Both the position numbers and the translations under genes were made by a program. Positions 1-8,150 of a DNA stretch of 35,712 bases are shown here, piece after piece. Numbering within the stretch: position 1 is the first letter of the stretch; each line of letters opens with the position of its first letter. Under the pieces are notes generated by a model, which was not told the DNA's origin, searched no databases, and worked only from the letters and a program-made list of their open reading frames with translations. This DNA is from an uncultured Anaerostipes sp. (GTDB lineage: Bacteria; Bacillota; Clostridia; Lachnospirales; Lachnospiraceae): assembly GCA_900756035.1 (NCBI GenBank), contig CAAEIR010000040.1, positions 1-35,712 of the forward strand, in the 5' to 3' direction.

Positions 1-204
1 CTCTTGCGGTCAATATTTTTTAAAGTAGTTTTTAAATTCATTGAAGATTTCATAAAAAATCCTTTCTTCTTAATCTGGATTTTAAAAGTTATTTTATTTT
101 TGCGAGATATTTTAAAGTATAAATCTTAGAAATACTTTTGTAAATAAAAAGAAGGCAGGGGGTGTCCGGAGCATAAGCGGCTTTGCTTCTCTTTCAGGTC
201 ATGG

Positions 205-210
205 TATAAT
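205..210 (+). promoter_or_regulatory. Extended -10 promoter for the HAD hydrolase gene
   Basis: TATAAT at 205-210 is preceded by TGG, an extended -10. The -35 position (182-187, TTTGCT) is weak. The start codon lies 34 bases downstream, behind an AGGAGG site (232-237). The rest of the 1-243 stretch is AT-rich and shows no open frame or clear terminator. Confidence 0.6.
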
Positions 211-243
211 ACTGCCGAGTACAAGAAGGACAGGAGGACACAG

Positions 244-918
244 ATGGATCTTTCAAGATTAAAACAGATTCGCGCCGTGGTCTTTGATATGGACGGGCTG
301 ATGTTTGACAGCGAGCGATACGTGAAAATGTCATGGACGATTGCAGGGGAAAAACTCGGATATGGACCACTGGGAGAGCATATAGGAGAAACTTTAGGGT
401 TGAATCGGAAGGATCGCGAAATATATTTTAAAGAACGCTATGGCAGAGACTTTCCGTTTGAAGACTTTTTGGATTTATACCGAGATGTTTACTATGAATT
501 GTGTGGAGAGCAGGGGGTTCCGGCAAAAGAAGGACTTCATGAGATACTGGAAGTTTTAAAATCCAGAGGAATCAAGATGGGAGTTGCTACATCATCCAGT
601 CAGGAACACGCCTTTGCCAATCTGAGACGAGAACATATTACCGGGTATTTTGAGGCGGTAGTGACAGGCAATATGATTCGTCACGGAAAGCCGGAACCGG
701 ATATTTATCTGGAAGCATGTAAAAGGCTTCAGGAGAATCCATGTTATGTGATGGCACTGGAAGACGCATTGAATGGTCTTCGCGCGGCTCATCGTGCGGG
801 AATGATGCCGGTGATGATTCCGGATCTTGTGACAGACAGCCGTTCGGTGGATGATATTTTGTTTGGAAAATTCAATTCCTTATCGGAATTGGCGGAGGTT
901 TTTAAAGCTATAGAATAA
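244..918 (+). CDS. HAD-superfamily hydrolase, beta-phosphoglucomutase/phosphatase-like
   Basis: This is a 224-residue cytosolic HAD hydrolase. The nucleophile motif FDMDG places the catalytic Asp pair at residues 15 and 17. Motif II is the GVATSSS stretch near residue 113, the motif III lysine is in GKPEPD near residue 148, and the acidic motif IV is ALEDALNG near residue 170. The alpha-helical cap between motifs I and II has the length typical of subfamily IA (beta-PGM, phosphoglycolate phosphatase, GS1-like). It begins at an ATG with a good Shine-Dalgarno and an extended -10 promoter just upstream. The sequence supports the fold and phosphoryl-transfer chemistry. The substrate, a small sugar phosphate or nucleotide, cannot be read from it. 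The next gene starts 16 bases after the stop, so the two are probably co-transcribed. Confidence 0.88.
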   Translation: MDLSRLKQIRAVVFDMDGLMFDSERYVKMSWTIAGEKLGYGPLGEHIGETLGLNRKDREIYFKERYGRDFPFEDFLDLYRDVYYELCGEQGVPAKEGLHEILEVLKSRGIKMGVATSSSQEHAFANLRREHITGYFEAVVTGNMIRHGKPEPDIYLEACKRLQENPCYVMALEDALNGLRAAHRAGMMPVMIPDLVTDSRSVDDILFGKFNSLSELAEVFKAIE

Positions 919-934
919 GGATAGGAAGTGGAAT

Positions 935-1126
935 ATGGGAAAGAAGAGAAAGAGCGCAGGATGTGAATATTGCAGTAATTATGTATATGATGAAGATTAT
1001 GAATACTATGTCTGTGAGGTCAATCTTGATGAAGATGAAATGGCAAGATTTATGAGCAGCAGTGACTGGGACTGTCCGTATTTTCAGATGGATGATGAGT
1101 ATGCCATTGTGCGGAAACAGATGTAA
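935..1126 (+). CDS. Small Cys-rich acidic protein (DUF6472-like)
   Basis: This 63-residue protein has a basic N-terminus followed by a CEYC pair, a single Cys in YYVCEVN and a Cys in DCPYF. These four cysteines could form a small zinc knuckle. The middle is very acidic and tyrosine-rich (YDEDYEYY). It resembles a short family of unknown function that I recall from Lachnospiraceae genomes as DUF6472, an assignment I cannot verify here. An AGGAAGTGG-type ribosome site precedes the ATG, and the gene follows the HAD gene by 16 bases. No function can be assigned. Confidence 0.75.
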   Translation: MGKKRKSAGCEYCSNYVYDEDYEYYVCEVNLDEDEMARFMSSSDWDCPYFQMDDEYAIVRKQM

Positions 1127-1200
1127 TACCGGGAAGTTTCTGTTATAATAGAAGAAAAGGAACCGTGAATCAGCGCAGGGAACGGAAAGAGGTGCGGCAT

Positions 1201-1806
1201 ATGATTATTTGTATTTCAAGAAGATTTGGAAGTGGTGGACGAGAGCTGGGAAGTGTATTATCGCAGAAGCTTGCAATACCGGTTTTCGATAAAGAAATTA
1301 TTGCAAAAGTTGCCAGAGAGAGTGATATGTCAGAGGAATTTGTGGAGAATCATGAAGGGAATCCGACCTATAGCCATATTCTCAATGTTCCGATGGGACG
1401 CGGGCTGTTTGGAAATGAGAACGACAAAATAATGACCCCTGAAAAATTATTTATGTTCCAGACCAGAGTTATCAAAGAGATTGTGAAGGAGAATGGGTCC
1501 TGTATTTTTGTGGGGCGTTGTGCTGATGTGATTTTGGAGGGATATGAGAATTGTTTCAGATTTTTTATTCATAGTCCGAAAGAGGATCGAGTGAAACGGA
1601 TTGCAGAGACAGAAGGGATATCTGTCAGAGAAGCCGGAAAAAAGGTGAAGCAGATGGACTGGGAGCGTTCTTCCTACCATAACTATTACACAAAAAGGAA
1701 ATGGGGAGATCCGGATCATTATGATATGATTTTAAATACGGCAAAGACAGGGATTGATAAGGCGGCTGATATTATCATACATTATATCAGCCCGGTTGAG
1801 TCATAA
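1201..1806 (+). CDS. Cytidylate-kinase-like family protein
   Basis: This 201-residue P-loop protein begins MIICISRRFGSGG. The GSGGRELG stretch at about residues 10-17 is the glycine-rich nucleotide-binding loop seen in cytidylate-kinase-like proteins, and KEIIAKVARES follows as in CMP-kinase folds. VGRCAD near residue 106 and the Arg-rich DRVKRIAETEG helix match the lid and NMP-binding parts. The ATG at 1201 is chosen because AGAGGTG lies 6 bases upstream; a GTG 36 bases earlier has no such site. A TGT-TATAAT extended -10 (1141-1149) precedes it. Canonical Cmk is usually a separate gene, so the substrate of this paralogue is uncertain. A terminator hairpin follows at 1870. Confidence 0.82.
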   Translation: MIICISRRFGSGGRELGSVLSQKLAIPVFDKEIIAKVARESDMSEEFVENHEGNPTYSHILNVPMGRGLFGNENDKIMTPEKLFMFQTRVIKEIVKENGSCIFVGRCADVILEGYENCFRFFIHSPKEDRVKRIAETEGISVREAGKKVKQMDWERSSYHNYYTKRKWGDPDHYDMILNTAKTGIDKAADIIIHYISPVES

Positions 1807-1869
1807 GTCATAATCAGACGGCATCGGGAGTGCCGGCGGTTATAAGAGTTAAAACAGATGTACAGAAAG

Positions 1870-1902
1870 TACAAGTTGTGAAAGCACAGCTTGTATTTTT
1901 TT
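1870..1902 (+). terminator. Rho-independent terminator after the cytidylate-kinase-like gene
   Basis: TACAAGTTGTG (1870-1880) pairs with CACAGCTTGTA (1885-1895) across a four-base AAAG loop, 11 bp with one G-U. A run of seven T follows (1896-1902). The remainder of the gap to 2027 is A-rich. It has a weak promoter-like pair TTGCGG (1942-1947) and TAGCAT (1965-1970) with a 17-base spacer that could serve the MATE gene. Confidence 0.85.
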
Positions 1903-2026
1903 GGTGAAAAATGAGAAATTAAAAGATCGGAGTTCAAAGGGTTGCGGAAGGGAAAAGATAGGAGTAGCATAAAAATAAATGAAAATGCAGTAAACAAAGA
2001 AAAGAGAATGGGAACGAAGAAATAAT

Positions 2027-3373
2027 ATGGAAAATAAAGAAAGAAAAATAATGTTTTCAAACCGGGATTTGGTAAAATTAATTATTCCGCTGATTATGGA
2101 ACAGCTTTTGACGGTTACTATGGGGCTTACCGATTCCATTATGACAGCCAGCATCGGAGAGGCCGCGGTATCCGGAGTTTCATTGGTGGATAGTGTTATG
2201 GTACTGTTGATTAATATGTTTTCGGCACTGGCAACCGGGGGTGCCGTTGTGACAGGACAGTATCTAGGAGTAAAAAAACAAATTATGGCATGTAAGACAG
2301 CGGATCAGTTAATTCTATTTATTACTTCCATATCGGTAGTGATCATGGCGGGAATCTACCTTAGCAGCAATCTGATTCTCCATGGAGTTTTCGGACAGAT
2401 TGAGCCGGACGTTATGAACAATGCAAGAATTTATCTGTTGATTGTCACAGCGTCCATTCCGTTTATTGCCGTATACAACGGATGTGCGGCATTGTTCAGA
2501 ATTATGGGAAATTCTAAAATTGCTATGAATATGTCTTTAATGATGAATGGGATTAATATTGTGGGAAATTCTGTTTTAATTTATGGTTTAAAAATCGGAG
2601 TAGCAGGAGCGGCCATTTCGACTCTGGTATCGAGAATTGCGGCAGCGATAGTTATGCTGGCATTGTTGAAAAAGCAGAATCAGCCGGTGCATTTAAGTCA
2701 TCGTTTTCATTTCCATTTTAAAGGGTATCTGGTTCAGAAGATTTTACATATCGGTGTGCCAAACGGCATTGAGAACAGTATGTTTCAACTTGGAAAAATC
2801 ATGGTATTAAGCCTGGTTGCAAGTTTCGGAACTTCTGCAATTACAGCAAATGCCGTATGTAACGTGCTGGCATTATTTGAGATTATTCCGGGGATGGCGG
2901 TAGGGTTTGCCGTCTTGACAGTAATCTCCCGTTGTGTTGGAGCCGGAGATTACAGTGCAGCAAAATATTATACAAAAAAATTGTTAAAGATTGCCTACGG
3001 TTCTCTAATTGCATTAAATCTTGTGGTTGTTCTTGCGCTTCCTCTGATTATCAGGGTGTATCATTTGTCACCGGAAACGGCTGCGCTGACTCAAAAAATT
3101 ATGGTTTATCACACAATCTGCTGTGTGACAATCTGGCCGGTATCGTTTACTATTCCAAATACACTTCGGGCATCCAATGATGTGAAATACTGTATGGTTG
3201 TTGCGATTATTTCCATGTGGATTTTCCGTATATTCTTTAGTTTTGTTCTGGGACAGTGGATGGGACTCGGGGTCTTTGGTGTGTGGATTGCGATGACATT
3301 GGACTGGGCAGTCCGTGGAGTTTTATTTATCATAAGGTATGCAAAAGGAAAATGGCAGCATCAGGTAATTTAA
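2027..3373 (+). CDS. MATE-family multidrug/Na+ antiporter (first copy)
   Basis: This 448-residue integral membrane protein has about twelve hydrophobic segments and is the usual MATE length (440-460). The N-terminal LIIPLIMEQLLTVTMGLTDSIM and the AVSGVSLVD segment match the first helices of DinF/NorM-type exporters. The second half repeats the pattern with IGVPNGIENSMFQLGKI. The family couples Na+ or H+ influx to extrusion of organic cations or metabolites; the substrate is not predictable. The start has no strong Shine-Dalgarno (A-rich GAACGAAGAAATAAT). An internal ATG at 2051 is an alternative. It is distinct from the second MATE gene at 23998, which has a different N-terminal signature. 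It is flanked by an upstream terminator and a separate downstream gene. Confidence 0.9.
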   Translation: MENKERKIMFSNRDLVKLIIPLIMEQLLTVTMGLTDSIMTASIGEAAVSGVSLVDSVMVLLINMFSALATGGAVVTGQYLGVKKQIMACKTADQLILFITSISVVIMAGIYLSSNLILHGVFGQIEPDVMNNARIYLLIVTASIPFIAVYNGCAALFRIMGNSKIAMNMSLMMNGINIVGNSVLIYGLKIGVAGAAISTLVSRIAAAIVMLALLKKQNQPVHLSHRFHFHFKGYLVQKILHIGVPNGIENSMFQLGKIMVLSLVASFGTSAITANAVCNVLALFEIIPGMAVGFAVLTVISRCVGAGDYSAAKYYTKKLLKIAYGSLIALNLVVVLALPLIIRVYHLSPETAALTQKIMVYHTICCVTIWPVSFTIPNTLRASNDVKYCMVVAIISMWIFRIFFSFVLGQWMGLGVFGVWIAMTLDWAVRGVLFIIRYAKGKWQHQVI

Positions 3374-3478
3374 ACAAATTTAACAAAATGTTTTCATAAA
3401 CATGATAGAGGTTCTCTTTTTACAGGAATATAGTAAGGATAGTGAAGAAAACAATGACTTAAAAAGGAGGATACAATT

Positions 3479-5530
3479 TTGTTAAGAAAACATTTAAAAC
3501 GGGCGACAACAGCAGCTTTAGCATCTTTAGTTTTGATCAGCGGGTGTGCAGCGTTTGTTCCGGAAAATCAGGTAAAAGCGGCAACTGAGCATTGGTCTGA
3601 TGCATCAGATGACAGTACAACGGCATCAGGGTGGAAATCCGGATGGTCAGAGTGGAAGACAAATTGGGATAGCTACAGCACCAATTATGAGAATGTGTCC
3701 CTGACTCCGGGAGAGGATGAAACAGAGCTTAACTTTGCATGGTACAGTCATACAGAAGAGACACCGAAAGTCCGCATCGCTACAAGCAAAGATATGAAGG
3801 ATGCGAAAGAGTCTGAAGGTACGCAGACATCCTCTTCAGATACAGAGATTAATAGTACACAGTATTATTCAAACAAAGTCACTGTAGAAGGATTAAAGGC
3901 GCATACAACATATTATTATCAGGTTTTCCAAAACGGAAAATGGCAGGAAGCGCAGAAATATTCTACAAAATCATTTAGTAATTATTCTTTTATGTATGTA
4001 GGAGATCCTCAGATCGGAGCATCTTCAGGACAGACAAGTTCTGAGGGAGATTCTATGTCATCAAATGACATGGCAGCAAGAAATGACAGTTATAACTGGA
4101 ATAAAGTGCTGAATAATGCAGTGGCTGCTCATACAAACTTAAGTTTTATTGTTTCAGCAGGTGATCAGGTAAATACTTCAACCAATGAAAAACAATATGC
4201 CGGATATCTTGGTGCAGATGCACTCAAATCACTTCCGGTAGCTACAACGATCGGTAACCATGATTCAACATCTGCAAAATATTCTTCTCATTATAATAAC
4301 CCGAATTCATTTATAACAGAAGGAATGAAGAATACGACTCAGTATACAGACGGAAAAACAAAAGCCGGAACAGACTATTACTATACTTACGGAAACACAC
4401 TGTTTATCGTGCTGGATACCAATAATTACAACTGTGCAACTCACGAAAATGTTATTAGAAAAGCAGTAAAAGAAAATCCGGATGCAAAATGGCGTGTGGT
4501 AATGTTCCATCAGGATATCTATGGTTCAGGATATGATCACTCTGATTCTGACGGAATTGTTTTAAGAACTCAGCTGACACCACTGATGGATAAATTTGAT
4601 ATTGATGTTGTGCTTCAGGGACATGATCATACATATTCCAGAACTTATCAGCTTCAGGGAGACGGAAAACAGCATACAGCTTATAGTACTACACAGAAAG
4701 GTTCAGAATATGCGGCTCAGAACAACTGCTATGAAATTGTAAACAGTACAAAAAGCGGAACCGTTGTAAATCCAAAAGGAACTGTTTATCTGGAAGCAAA
4801 CTCAGCAACCGGATCTAAATTCTACAACCTGATTACAGCACAGCAGGATTATATTTCTGAGAGAAGCCAGTCCTGGACACCAAGTTATTCTGTGATTGAT
4901 GTTACAGATGATTCCTTTACAGTGACAGCATATGATGCTACAACAGGAAAAGAATTAGACGGATCTTCTAAGTATAAGATTGTAAAGAAAGATGAGCCAA
5001 GAAGTCAGGTAATTACAGCAACATCTTCTTACACAAAATCATATGGATCTAAATCATTTAAGTTAAATACAAAGACTACAGGTAATGGAAAACTGACTTA
5101 TTCAACATCTAATTCTAAAGTTGCAACTGTAAGCAGCAGCGGAACCGTATCTTTGAAAGGACCGGGAAAAGCAACAATTACAGTAAAAGCAGCAGCAACA
5201 GATGATTATAAAGCAGCAACAAAAACAATTTCTATTACAGTTACGCCGAAAAAACAGAGTGTTACAGTTTCTAAGAAGAAAAAGAGACAGTTAACAATTA
5301 AATGGAAAAAAGGCAGCAAAGCATCTGGATATCAGGTAGTTTATGCTTCAAACAAGAGCTTTACAAAGAACGTGACAATCGTAGGAAAGAGCGTATCTAA
5401 AACAAGCCTGACTCTGAAAAAACTGAAAAAAGGAAGAACTTATTATGTAAAAGTTCGTTCTTATAAAACTGTAAATGGAAAACGTATCTACGGAGCATAC
5501 AGTACAGTAAGAAAAGCAACTGTCAGATAA
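3479..5530 (+). CDS. Secreted purple-acid-phosphatase-like metallophosphoesterase with Big2 and Fn3 domains
   Basis: This 683-residue exported enzyme starts at TTG, with a strong AAAGGAGG about 8 bases upstream. Residues 1-36 form a signal peptide. They contain both a lipobox-like ISGC (Cys23) and a later signal-peptidase-I-like VKAA, so lipoprotein or secreted forms are both possible. Residues 70-165 resemble the N-terminal Fn3-like domain of purple acid phosphatases. The calcineurin-like metal site is complete: GDPQ (Asp176), GDQ (Asp229), GNHD (Asn260, His261), FHQD (His344) and GHDH (His382, His384). Residues 515-590 look like a bacterial Ig-like (Big2) domain. Residues 600-683 form a Lys-rich Fn3-type domain that may bind wall or carbohydrate. 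It probably scavenges phosphate from phosphomonoesters outside the cell. Confidence 0.88.
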   Translation: MLRKHLKRATTAALASLVLISGCAAFVPENQVKAATEHWSDASDDSTTASGWKSGWSEWKTNWDSYSTNYENVSLTPGEDETELNFAWYSHTEETPKVRIATSKDMKDAKESEGTQTSSSDTEINSTQYYSNKVTVEGLKAHTTYYYQVFQNGKWQEAQKYSTKSFSNYSFMYVGDPQIGASSGQTSSEGDSMSSNDMAARNDSYNWNKVLNNAVAAHTNLSFIVSAGDQVNTSTNEKQYAGYLGADALKSLPVATTIGNHDSTSAKYSSHYNNPNSFITEGMKNTTQYTDGKTKAGTDYYYTYGNTLFIVLDTNNYNCATHENVIRKAVKENPDAKWRVVMFHQDIYGSGYDHSDSDGIVLRTQLTPLMDKFDIDVVLQGHDHTYSRTYQLQGDGKQHTAYSTTQKGSEYAAQNNCYEIVNSTKSGTVVNPKGTVYLEANSATGSKFYNLITAQQDYISERSQSWTPSYSVIDVTDDSFTVTAYDATTGKELDGSSKYKIVKKDEPRSQVITATSSYTKSYGSKSFKLNTKTTGNGKLTYSTSNSKVATVSSSGTVSLKGPGKATITVKAAATDDYKAATKTISITVTPKKQSVTVSKKKKRQLTIKWKKGSKASGYQVVYASNKSFTKNVTIVGKSVSKTSLTLKKLKKGRTYYVKVRSYKTVNGKRIYGAYSTVRKATVR

Positions 5531-5544
5531 GTAACAAGTAAATT

Positions 5545-6672
5545 ATGAAAAGAACAATAAATTGGAAAAGAATAGGAATTGCAGTTATCATAGGGATCCT
5601 TTTCCTTGCAATATTAGTGAAATGCAATCAATTTGAAAAGACGGAATTGATTTCTACAAAAGGGCAAAATTATGAAAAAGCTGTAGTTACGAAAATCACA
5701 CGAGACAACCGTGCGGAAGACGGAAAGCGTTATGGAACGCAGGAAGTAAAAGTAGAGATCAAATCCGGTACTCTAAAAGGCAAGGTAGTCACAGCAGTAA
5801 ATCCGGATGGATCTCTTTTCGGAGCAGAGTGTAAAGTTGGGACAAAAGTTATTGTAATCGTAAATCAGTCCGGTAAAAATGTATCGGCAACTGTGTACAG
5901 CCAGGATCGGACAATGGCGATTTACGGATTTGTATTGATTTTTGCGGCAGTAGTCTGTGCGATCGGAGGGAAAAAAGGAGTTCAGGCAATCGCCAGTTTG
6001 GTTTTTGCATTTGTCTGCATTATATATCTGATGTTTCCTCTTATTTATCAAGGCTATTCTGCCATCTGGCTTGCAGTCATTGTGTCGGTTCTTACGACAA
6101 TCATTACTCTGGGATTGTTAGGAGGATTTACTTCAAAAACGGTGTCTGCAATTATCGGAACTACCTGCGGCGTTGCCATTGCAGCTATTGCGGCAATACT
6201 ATTCGGAAAGGCTGCCGGGATCACCGGTTATAATGTATCTGACATTGAAACATTGAATTTTGTAGGGCAAAATACGCAGATTAAAATCGGACAACTCCTA
6301 TTTGCCGGGATTATCATATCCGCTTTGGGTGCTGTGATGGACGTTGGAATGTCTATTGCATCGACAATACAGGAAATACATGAAACAGATCCGACGCTCA
6401 GCAAAGAAAGGCTGTTTTTATCAGGAATTCATGTTGGGCGGGATATGATGGGTACTATGACAAATACTCTGATCTTTGCGTATGTAGGCGGATCTATGAC
6501 AACACTGATTACCAACTATGCCTACAATCTGCCTTATCAACAACTTGCGAATTCTTATGTTATGGGAATTGAGATTATGCAGGGACTGTCAGGAAGCCTG
6601 GGGGTTGTACTGACAGTTCCGATCACAGCATTTGTAGCAGTATTTCTTGTCAAACGAAAACAGAAAGATTGA
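5545..6672 (+). CDS. YibE/F family membrane protein
   Basis: This 375-residue protein has one N-terminal membrane anchor (IGIAVIIGILFLAILV), an extracytoplasmic beta-rich domain of about 90 residues (EKAVVTKITRDN, GTQEVKVEIKSG) and then roughly seven hydrophobic segments ending in a basic KRKQKD tail. That arrangement, with the motif GAVMDVGMSIASTIQEI, is typical of YibE/F proteins, whose biochemical role is unestablished. It starts 14 bases after the phosphatase stop without a clear Shine-Dalgarno, so translation may depend on the upstream gene. No terminator lies between them. Confidence 0.85.
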   Translation: MKRTINWKRIGIAVIIGILFLAILVKCNQFEKTELISTKGQNYEKAVVTKITRDNRAEDGKRYGTQEVKVEIKSGTLKGKVVTAVNPDGSLFGAECKVGTKVIVIVNQSGKNVSATVYSQDRTMAIYGFVLIFAAVVCAIGGKKGVQAIASLVFAFVCIIYLMFPLIYQGYSAIWLAVIVSVLTTIITLGLLGGFTSKTVSAIIGTTCGVAIAAIAAILFGKAAGITGYNVSDIETLNFVGQNTQIKIGQLLFAGIIISALGAVMDVGMSIASTIQEIHETDPTLSKERLFLSGIHVGRDMMGTMTNTLIFAYVGGSMTTLITNYAYNLPYQQLANSYVMGIEIMQGLSGSLGVVLTVPITAFVAVFLVKRKQKD

Positions 6673-6682
6673 TAAATTAATA

Positions 6683-6711
6683 TTGACTTTTTCTGAAAAA
6701 TAAAGTATGTT
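6683..6711 (+). promoter_or_regulatory. Promoter of the aroF leader transcript
   Basis: TTGACT (6683-6688) and TATGTT (6706-6711) are separated by 17 bases. Transcription should start near 6718, about 23 bases before the leader-peptide ATG. Confidence 0.75.
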
Positions 6712-6740
6712 AAGAACATAACAAAAAAGGAGCTATCATC

Positions 6741-6845
6741 ATGATTACAGAAAAGATGACAAACAATGCATATTATTTTTACTTTTGGGGTTATTATTTT
6801 AAGTCCGACTGTTTGCATTGCAATGAATCATCCTCTGTAGAATGA
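6741..6845 (+). CDS. Aromatic-rich leader peptide controlling DAHP synthase
   Basis: A 34-codon ORF starts at ATG 6741 with an AAGGAGC site 8 bases upstream and stops at TGA 6843-6845. Codons 11-20 read YYFYFWGYYF: five Tyr, three Phe... by direct count Y4, F3, W1 plus flanking Y, i.e. nine aromatic residues of ten interrupted by one Gly. The peptide ends in a Cys/Ser-rich tail (KSDCLHCNESSSVE). This is the signature of a transcription-attenuation leader: scarcity of charged tRNA for Tyr, Phe or Trp would stall the ribosome on these codons. The controlled gene just downstream makes the first committed metabolite of aromatic amino-acid synthesis, so the sensed amino acids match the pathway. 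The peptide itself probably has no other function. The stop codon sits 27 bases before the terminator hairpin, and codons 26-30 contain the antiterminator strand. Confidence 0.9.
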   Translation: MITEKMTNNAYYFYFWGYYFKSDCLHCNESSSVE

Positions 6846-6924
6846 GTAGAGCCTGACAGAAGGAAGCTATCCAAAGGATTTGTATTCTTGCAATGGAATA
6901 TAAATCCTTTTTCTTTTCTTTTTG
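6816..6924 (+). promoter_or_regulatory. aroF attenuator: antiterminator/terminator pair
   Basis: The terminator is a 15-bp stem, AAAGGATTTGTATTC (6873-6887) with GAATATAAATCCTTT (6896-6910), containing one G-U pair. The loop is TTGCAATG (6888-6895), and a pyrimidine-rich tail TTCTTTTCTTTTTG follows. A competing upstream strand inside the leader ORF, CATTGCAA (6816-6823), is exactly complementary to the loop. GAAT (6825-6828) pairs with ATTC (6884-6887) after a single bulged T. A ribosome stalled at codons 11-20 leaves 6816-6828 free to form this antiterminator. A ribosome reaching the stop codon masks it and lets the terminator fold. This is a structure read by eye; no energies were computed. 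Confidence 0.85.
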
Positions 6925-6963
6925 TTTTCGCACGTTGAAGTGCAACACTTTAATGTACGAAAA
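6925..6963 (+). other. Second leader hairpin between attenuator and aroF start
   Basis: TTTTCG (6925-6930) plus ACGTTGAAGTG (6932-6942) pairs with CACTTTAATGT (6946-6956) plus CGAAAA (6958-6963). This gives 17 bp with two G-U pairs, one C-A mismatch and a three-base CAA loop. No T-tract follows, so it is not a terminator. It would form at the new 5' region of read-through transcripts, and could protect the mRNA or bind a regulator. Confidence 0.7.
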
Positions 6964-7018
6964 TGAAAAGAAGGATGCAACACATGTTGAAGTAAAATCG
7001 TTGATGGAGGAATATGTT

Positions 7019-8026
7019 ATGATTATTATTTTAAAGAAACAGGCACAGGAGACACAGGTAGAGGCATTAAAGCAGGAAATGACAAGACAGGGACTGTTGA
7101 TTCATGAATCAGAGGGAGAGAATACAAAAATTCTCGGATTAGTGGGAGATACTTCTGTTGTGGATCTTCGTCATATTATGGCAAATGATATTGTGGAAAA
7201 TGTACAGAGAATACAAGAGCCATATAAGAAGGCAAACCGCAAATTTCATCCGGAGGATACGATTGCAGAGATTGGAAATGTGAAAGTGGGAGGAGGACAT
7301 TTTCAGGTAATCGCAGGGCCGTGTTCGATTGAGACAAAGGAACAGATGACGGAAGTCGCAAAAGATGTAAAAGAAGCCGGAGCAGGACTTCTGCGCGGCG
7401 GGGCTTTTAAGCCGAGAACTTCTCCATACGCTTTTCAGGGGCTTCACGATGAAGGGCTGAAATTGCTGTTAGAGGCAAAGAAGGCAACAGGGCTTCCGAT
7501 CGTAACAGAGATTATGGATGCCAGTCATCTCCCGCTGTTTGAAGATGTGGATTTGATTCAGGTAGGAACAAGGAATATGCAGAATTTTGAACTGTTAAAA
7601 GAGCTCGGAAAGATTGATAAGCCGATTCTGTTAAAGAGAGGAATGGCAAGTACACTGGAAGAGTGGCTTATGAGCGCCGAATATATTATGGCGGGAGGAA
7701 ATGAAAACGTAATTTTGTGTGAACGTGGAATTCGTACTTACGAAACTGCTATGAGAAATACTCTGGATTTATCTGCGATTCCAATGATTAAAAAGAAATC
7801 TCATTTACCGGTGATTGTTGATCCGTCTCATGCTACTGGAATACGTGAAATGGTGGAACCAATGTCTTTGGCGGCGATCGCAGCAGGTGCCGATGGATTG
7901 ATGATAGAAGTTCACAATAATCCTGCTATGGCACTGTGTGACGGGCCGCAATCTCTGACTCCGGAATCCTTTGAGTCTTTGATGGGAAAAGTTCAGAAAA
8001 CAAGAACCTTCTTCCAGGAACTCTAG
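7019..8026 (+). CDS. aroF: 3-deoxy-7-phosphoheptulonate (DAHP) synthase, type I-beta with N-terminal regulatory domain
   Basis: This 335-residue enzyme condenses phosphoenolpyruvate with erythrose 4-phosphate in the first step of the shikimate pathway. Residues 1-70 form the ferredoxin-like (ACT-like) regulatory domain seen in Thermotoga-type enzymes. The TIM-barrel catalytic domain follows. Visible motifs are AGPCSIE (metal-binding Cys102), GGAFKPRTSP (residues 128-136), LLKRGM, VDPSHATG and MIEVHNNP. The ATG at 7019 is chosen because GGAGG lies at 7007-7011 and the family normally begins MIIIL. The longer in-frame start at 6893 lies inside the terminator hairpin and is not credible. Expression should be governed by the attenuator at 6741-6924. 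Confidence 0.93.
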   Translation: MIIILKKQAQETQVEALKQEMTRQGLLIHESEGENTKILGLVGDTSVVDLRHIMANDIVENVQRIQEPYKKANRKFHPEDTIAEIGNVKVGGGHFQVIAGPCSIETKEQMTEVAKDVKEAGAGLLRGGAFKPRTSPYAFQGLHDEGLKLLLEAKKATGLPIVTEIMDASHLPLFEDVDLIQVGTRNMQNFELLKELGKIDKPILLKRGMASTLEEWLMSAEYIMAGGNENVILCERGIRTYETAMRNTLDLSAIPMIKKKSHLPVIVDPSHATGIREMVEPMSLAAIAAGADGLMIEVHNNPAMALCDGPQSLTPESFESLMGKVQKTRTFFQEL

Positions 8027-8044
8027 AGAGTGTTTGAAAACACC

Positions 8045-8073
8045 TTGCCGGCATAATGAAATTGGTATATACT
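8045..8073 (+). promoter_or_regulatory. Promoter for pth-mfd
   Basis: TTGCCG (8045-8050) and TATACT (8068-8073) are separated by 17 bases. Transcription would start near 8080, before the hairpin at 8095. Confidence 0.65.
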
Positions 8074-8094
8074 AGATTGTGTTTGGAAATTGAA

Positions 8095-8119
8095 CCCGGG
8101 AATCTTTAGGATTCCCGGG
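8095..8119 (+). other. Perfect 10-bp hairpin upstream of pth
   Basis: CCCGGGAATC (8095-8104) and GATTCCCGGG (8110-8119) pair perfectly around a TTTAG loop. The tail CATTTGTCGG is poor in T, so termination of aroF transcripts is possible but not convincing. It lies within the predicted 5' leader of pth. Confidence 0.65.
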
Positions 8120-8150
8120 CATTTGTCGGTGAGGAAAAAGGAGAAAAATC

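Noticed and set aside
6893..7018. Longer N-terminus of the DAHP synthase starting at 6893
   Set aside because: That ATG sits inside the terminator hairpin, has no ribosome site, and would add 42 residues unrelated to the family; 7019 has a GGAGG.
8095..8119. Hairpin called as the aroF terminator
   Set aside because: The stem is perfect but lies downstream of the pth promoter and lacks a T-tract, so I listed it only as a hairpin of unknown role.
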